Assembly (NCBI GenBank): GCA_913042885.1
Contig: CAJWLW010000246.1
Span: forward strand, 1-7,477
Direction of reading: 5' to 3'
Source: an uncultured Lentisphaeria bacterium
Lineage (GTDB): Bacteria > Verrucomicrobiota > Lentisphaeria > JABSQK01 > CAJWLW01
Length of the DNA: 7,477 nucleotides
A program made the position numbers and the translations under genes. This document shows positions 5,836 through 7,477 of this stretch, in pieces (positions within the stretch are counted from its first letter, which is position 1; each line of letters begins with the position of its first letter). A model generated the notes under the pieces. The model was not told where the DNA came from. It worked only from the letters and a program-made list of their open reading frames with translations, and made no database searches.

Positions 5836-7046
5836 GCGCATGGTTCCCTGTGCCGGGCGCGATCGTACATCCAGTCCCAGAACATGGCGCGCAGGCCAAG
5901 GGCCTTGAGCATGCCCTTGCGAAGGTCAATGCAATTCTGCCGGTCGTCCGCAAAATCACTGGCAATGGCCAACAGTGCCTCGTGATGGTCATCATCGACC
6001 TCGCAATGAAGTTCGAAAAACACGTACTGTTCCCGATCAAGTGTGCCCAGGCGTTCGATTGCACGGATAATCGGCGTGTATATTTTGTTGACTATGTTCT
6101 CTGTTCCCAGCCCGATAGCGCCCACCGCTTCAGCGGGTGAGCCGTTTGACAGGAGGTGATAAAAGGATTCTCGCCAACACACCACCTCGAGGACGTCATC
6201 AGCCTGCTCATGGGTGTCATGCACGCCCATGGCATGTTGAAACCTCTCAAATAGCTTGGGGTGTGGAATCCCCTGGACCCAGTCAGGGTCAATGCCGTGC
6301 TCGACCAGCACCTCTATTTCTTCGTCATCGAGCATACCGCTTTCCTCGATCAGATTCTGCATCAAAGTCATGCGATGCTTGGGCGAGTCCAGCTTGGAAA
6401 TGACCATTGTCAGATATCGGGGGAAATGGGCACAGTAGCCGGGATACTGGGTAGCAAAGTCACATAGGGCCCATTTTAAGTCGGGCAGATTCCCCTGGGC
6501 CAAATCGTTCAAATAAGGATGGCTGACAGCCGGGTGGGCAAGCGCTTCGTCAATAAGTTCTTCCAGATACGCGTCGCCGGTTTTGCCTGCGGGTGCATCA
6601 GATATGCCAGAGACCTTCGAGAGTTCGTTCTGAACACTCTGTTCGGACATGTAGCTGCGCAACCGCAGGGTGACGCGGTTAGCAAGCGCTTGCAGTAACT
6701 CTGCCAGAGCTTCCGGTGTGTCAACCAGGGTACGCATGACCTTGGCATGATCCAATTTGAGAAGTTGTGCAGTTTCGCCAATCGTCACGGTGGCGGATCG
6801 GGGGCGTTCATCGATGAAGGCGAATTCTCCAACCACGTCGCCCGCCCCGATCGTGCCAAGTTTCTGTTCGCCATTGTCGGTCTTTTGCGCCAAGCTGACA
6901 GAGCCTGATTCCAGGATAAACAAAGTTCGATCCTGGTCCCCCTCGGCGATCAGCACCGCCCCCTTCGAGAAGGTGAGTGGTTCCGCAATTTGTTTAAGAC
7001 GCTGATATGTGGATGGAGATAGATTTTCGTCTAAACGCCAGTTCAT
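5832..7046 (-). CDS. Cyclic-nucleotide-binding domain fused to haem-oxygenase-like di-iron (HDO) redox enzyme
   Basis: The protein has 404 residues from the ATG at 7046, which is preceded by AGGGAA at good spacing; a TTG at 7130 would add 28 unconvincing residues. Residues about 5-125 form a CRP-type cNMP-binding domain (LFILESGSVSL; phosphate-binding cassette GEFAFIDERPRSATV with Glu74 and Arg83 retained). No helix-turn-helix follows. Instead, residues about 155-400 match the iron-containing redox enzyme/HDO family. Candidate ligands are NLIEESG (Glu234/Glu235), IPHPKLFERF (His262), GTENIV (Glu316) and FFELHCEVDDDHH (His347, Asp351, His354). The H-x3-D-x2-H spacing equals that of SznF and CADD, known di-iron members. 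Relatives perform N-oxygenation, C-C cleavage or decarboxylation of amino-acid-like or fatty-acid substrates. The cNMP domain may control activity or simply be a scaffold. The gene leads the operon, overlapping the methyltransferase by ATGA. The substrate is unknown. Confidence 0.85.
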   Translation of the reverse strand: MNWRLDENLSPSTYQRLKQIAEPLTFSKGAVLIAEGDQDRTLFILESGSVSLAQKTDNGEQKLGTIGAGDVVGEFAFIDERPRSATVTIGETAQLLKLDHAKVMRTLVDTPEALAELLQALANRVTLRLRSYMSEQSVQNELSKVSGISDAPAGKTGDAYLEELIDEALAHPAVSHPYLNDLAQGNLPDLKWALCDFATQYPGYCAHFPRYLTMVISKLDSPKHRMTLMQNLIEESGMLDDEEIEVLVEHGIDPDWVQGIPHPKLFERFQHAMGVHDTHEQADDVLEVVCWRESFYHLLSNGSPAEAVGAIGLGTENIVNKIYTPIIRAIERLGTLDREQYVFFELHCEVDDDHHEALLAIASDFADDRQNCIDLRKGMLKALGLRAMFWDWMYDRARHREPCA

Positions 7047-7164
7047 GATATTTCCCTGTTCTTTGGACCGGTTCTGGGGAGATGGCAGGCTGTTAGTGGA
7101 GCAGTTCGAGCGGATGGAAGTGGGGCACAAGGGGTCATATCCATTCCTTCCTTCTGTGTCGGCG

Positions 7165-7192
7165 ATTATCGCTCACGAACCAACAATTGCAA
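7165..7192 (-). promoter_or_regulatory. Candidate sigma-70-like promoter for the HDO operon
   Basis: On the minus strand TTGCAA (7192-7187) and GATAAT (7170-7165) are separated by 16 bp and match the -35 and -10 consensus at 4/6 and 5/6 positions. Transcription would begin near 7158, giving a leader of about 110 nt before the ATG at 7046. This is pattern matching by eye, and promoter consensus in this presumed phylum is uncertain. Confidence 0.35.
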
Positions 7193-7396
7193 GCCATGAG
7201 GGAAGATCTCTCATCCGGACAGGTTGACTGTGACTTAAGGCGATGATGCCGGTCCTGGGCAGTCCGTGACCCAGGCCACCGCGATCCCTGCGTTTCACAG
7301 AGAAATAGCGACCTGCGGGTAAAAAAAAAATATGCCGCGCCACCAGTTTCGGTCGGATTTTGTAGGAATATTCACAGACATCTTCTTGTGATCTGC

Positions 7397-7402
7397 TATA
7401 TT
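7397..7402 (+). promoter_or_regulatory. Possible -10 element for the right-edge gene
   Basis: TATATT at 7397-7402 lies about 45 bp upstream of the ATG at 7449, a sensible distance. No good -35 is visible at 16-18 bp upstream; TTCACA (7371-7376) is 20 bp away. Weak call. Confidence 0.2.
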
Positions 7403-7448
7403 CGAAGGTCGGATTCAACCCAAAAATAACACGCACGGAGACATTGTC

Positions 7449-7477
7449 ATGGAACGCGGTGAAATACGGCTCAAAAA
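7449..7477 (+). CDS. Start of an unidentified plus-strand gene (only nine codons in the window)
   Basis: An ATG at 7449 opens a frame reading M-E-R-G-E-I-R-L-K and runs off the window edge. ACGGAGA lies about eight bases upstream as a plausible ribosome binding site, and a TATATT sits further upstream. The gene would be divergent from the HDO operon. Nine residues are too few to suggest a function. Confidence 0.45.

Larger units (their letters stand above)
7047..7448. other. 402-bp divergent intergenic region
   Basis: I see no convincing gene here; open frames in it lack family resemblance or protein-like composition. It separates the minus-strand HDO operon from a plus-strand gene starting at 7449. 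It holds a run of ten A (7321-7330), an inverted repeat CCTGGG...CCCAGG within 7254-7276, and candidate promoters for both directions. Confidence 0.6.

Noticed and set aside
7173..7436. Minus-strand open frame of 87 codons in the divergent intergenic region
   Set aside because: It has no recognisable motif, its coding would cross the poly-A run and the candidate promoter of the HDO operon, and no clear ribosome binding site was seen.

Overview
The window (about 7.5 kb, moderately GC-rich) looks like bacterial chromosomal DNA, most plausibly from the PVC group (Lentisphaerae, Planctomycetes or Verrucomicrobia). The main taxonomic clue is a DUF1559/H-X9-DG-like pseudopilin whose N-terminus reads [18 protein letters not shown], with a basic residue instead of glycine before the predicted cleavage site. 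I recall this as common in Lentisphaerae-type pseudopilins. The assignment is an inference, not a proof.

Layout, left to right. (1) Positions 1-152 hold the 3' end of a plus-strand gene with one hydrophobic segment. A perfect 22-bp tandem duplication near its end shifts the frame and replaces what looks like a short natural C-terminus. (2) Positions 322-1038 (minus) encode the pseudopilin. (3) Positions 1203-1739 (plus) are the 3' remnant of a class-III PLP aminotransferase; recognisable homology begins at the active-site lysine, so the gene is 5'-truncated. (4) Positions 1772-3865 (minus) encode a large protein resembling the large subunit of N,N-dimethylformamidase, with a LamG-like domain in its N-terminal half. 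(5) Positions 4106-7046 (minus) form a tight three-gene operon, read from right to left: a cyclic-nucleotide-binding domain fused to a haem-oxygenase-like di-iron (HDO, 'iron-containing redox enzyme') domain; a class-I SAM methyltransferase that starts inside the end of the HDO gene; and a TauD/TfdA-type Fe(II)/2-oxoglutarate dioxygenase whose Shine-Dalgarno overlaps the methyltransferase stop. (6) About 400 bp of intergenic DNA separates this operon from a divergent plus-strand gene of which only nine codons lie in the window.

The operon is the most interesting part. It combines a potentially di-iron oxidase/oxygenase under a cNMP-sensor-like domain, a methyltransferase and an Fe/2OG oxygenase, with a putative mononuclear-iron amidohydrolase 240 bp further downstream on the same strand. 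This composition resembles a small-molecule tailoring pathway (oxidation, methylation, hydroxylation, C-N bond hydrolysis). No substrate can be read from the sequence. The left part of the window (truncated aminotransferase, frameshifting duplication) shows signs of past rearrangement and gene decay.
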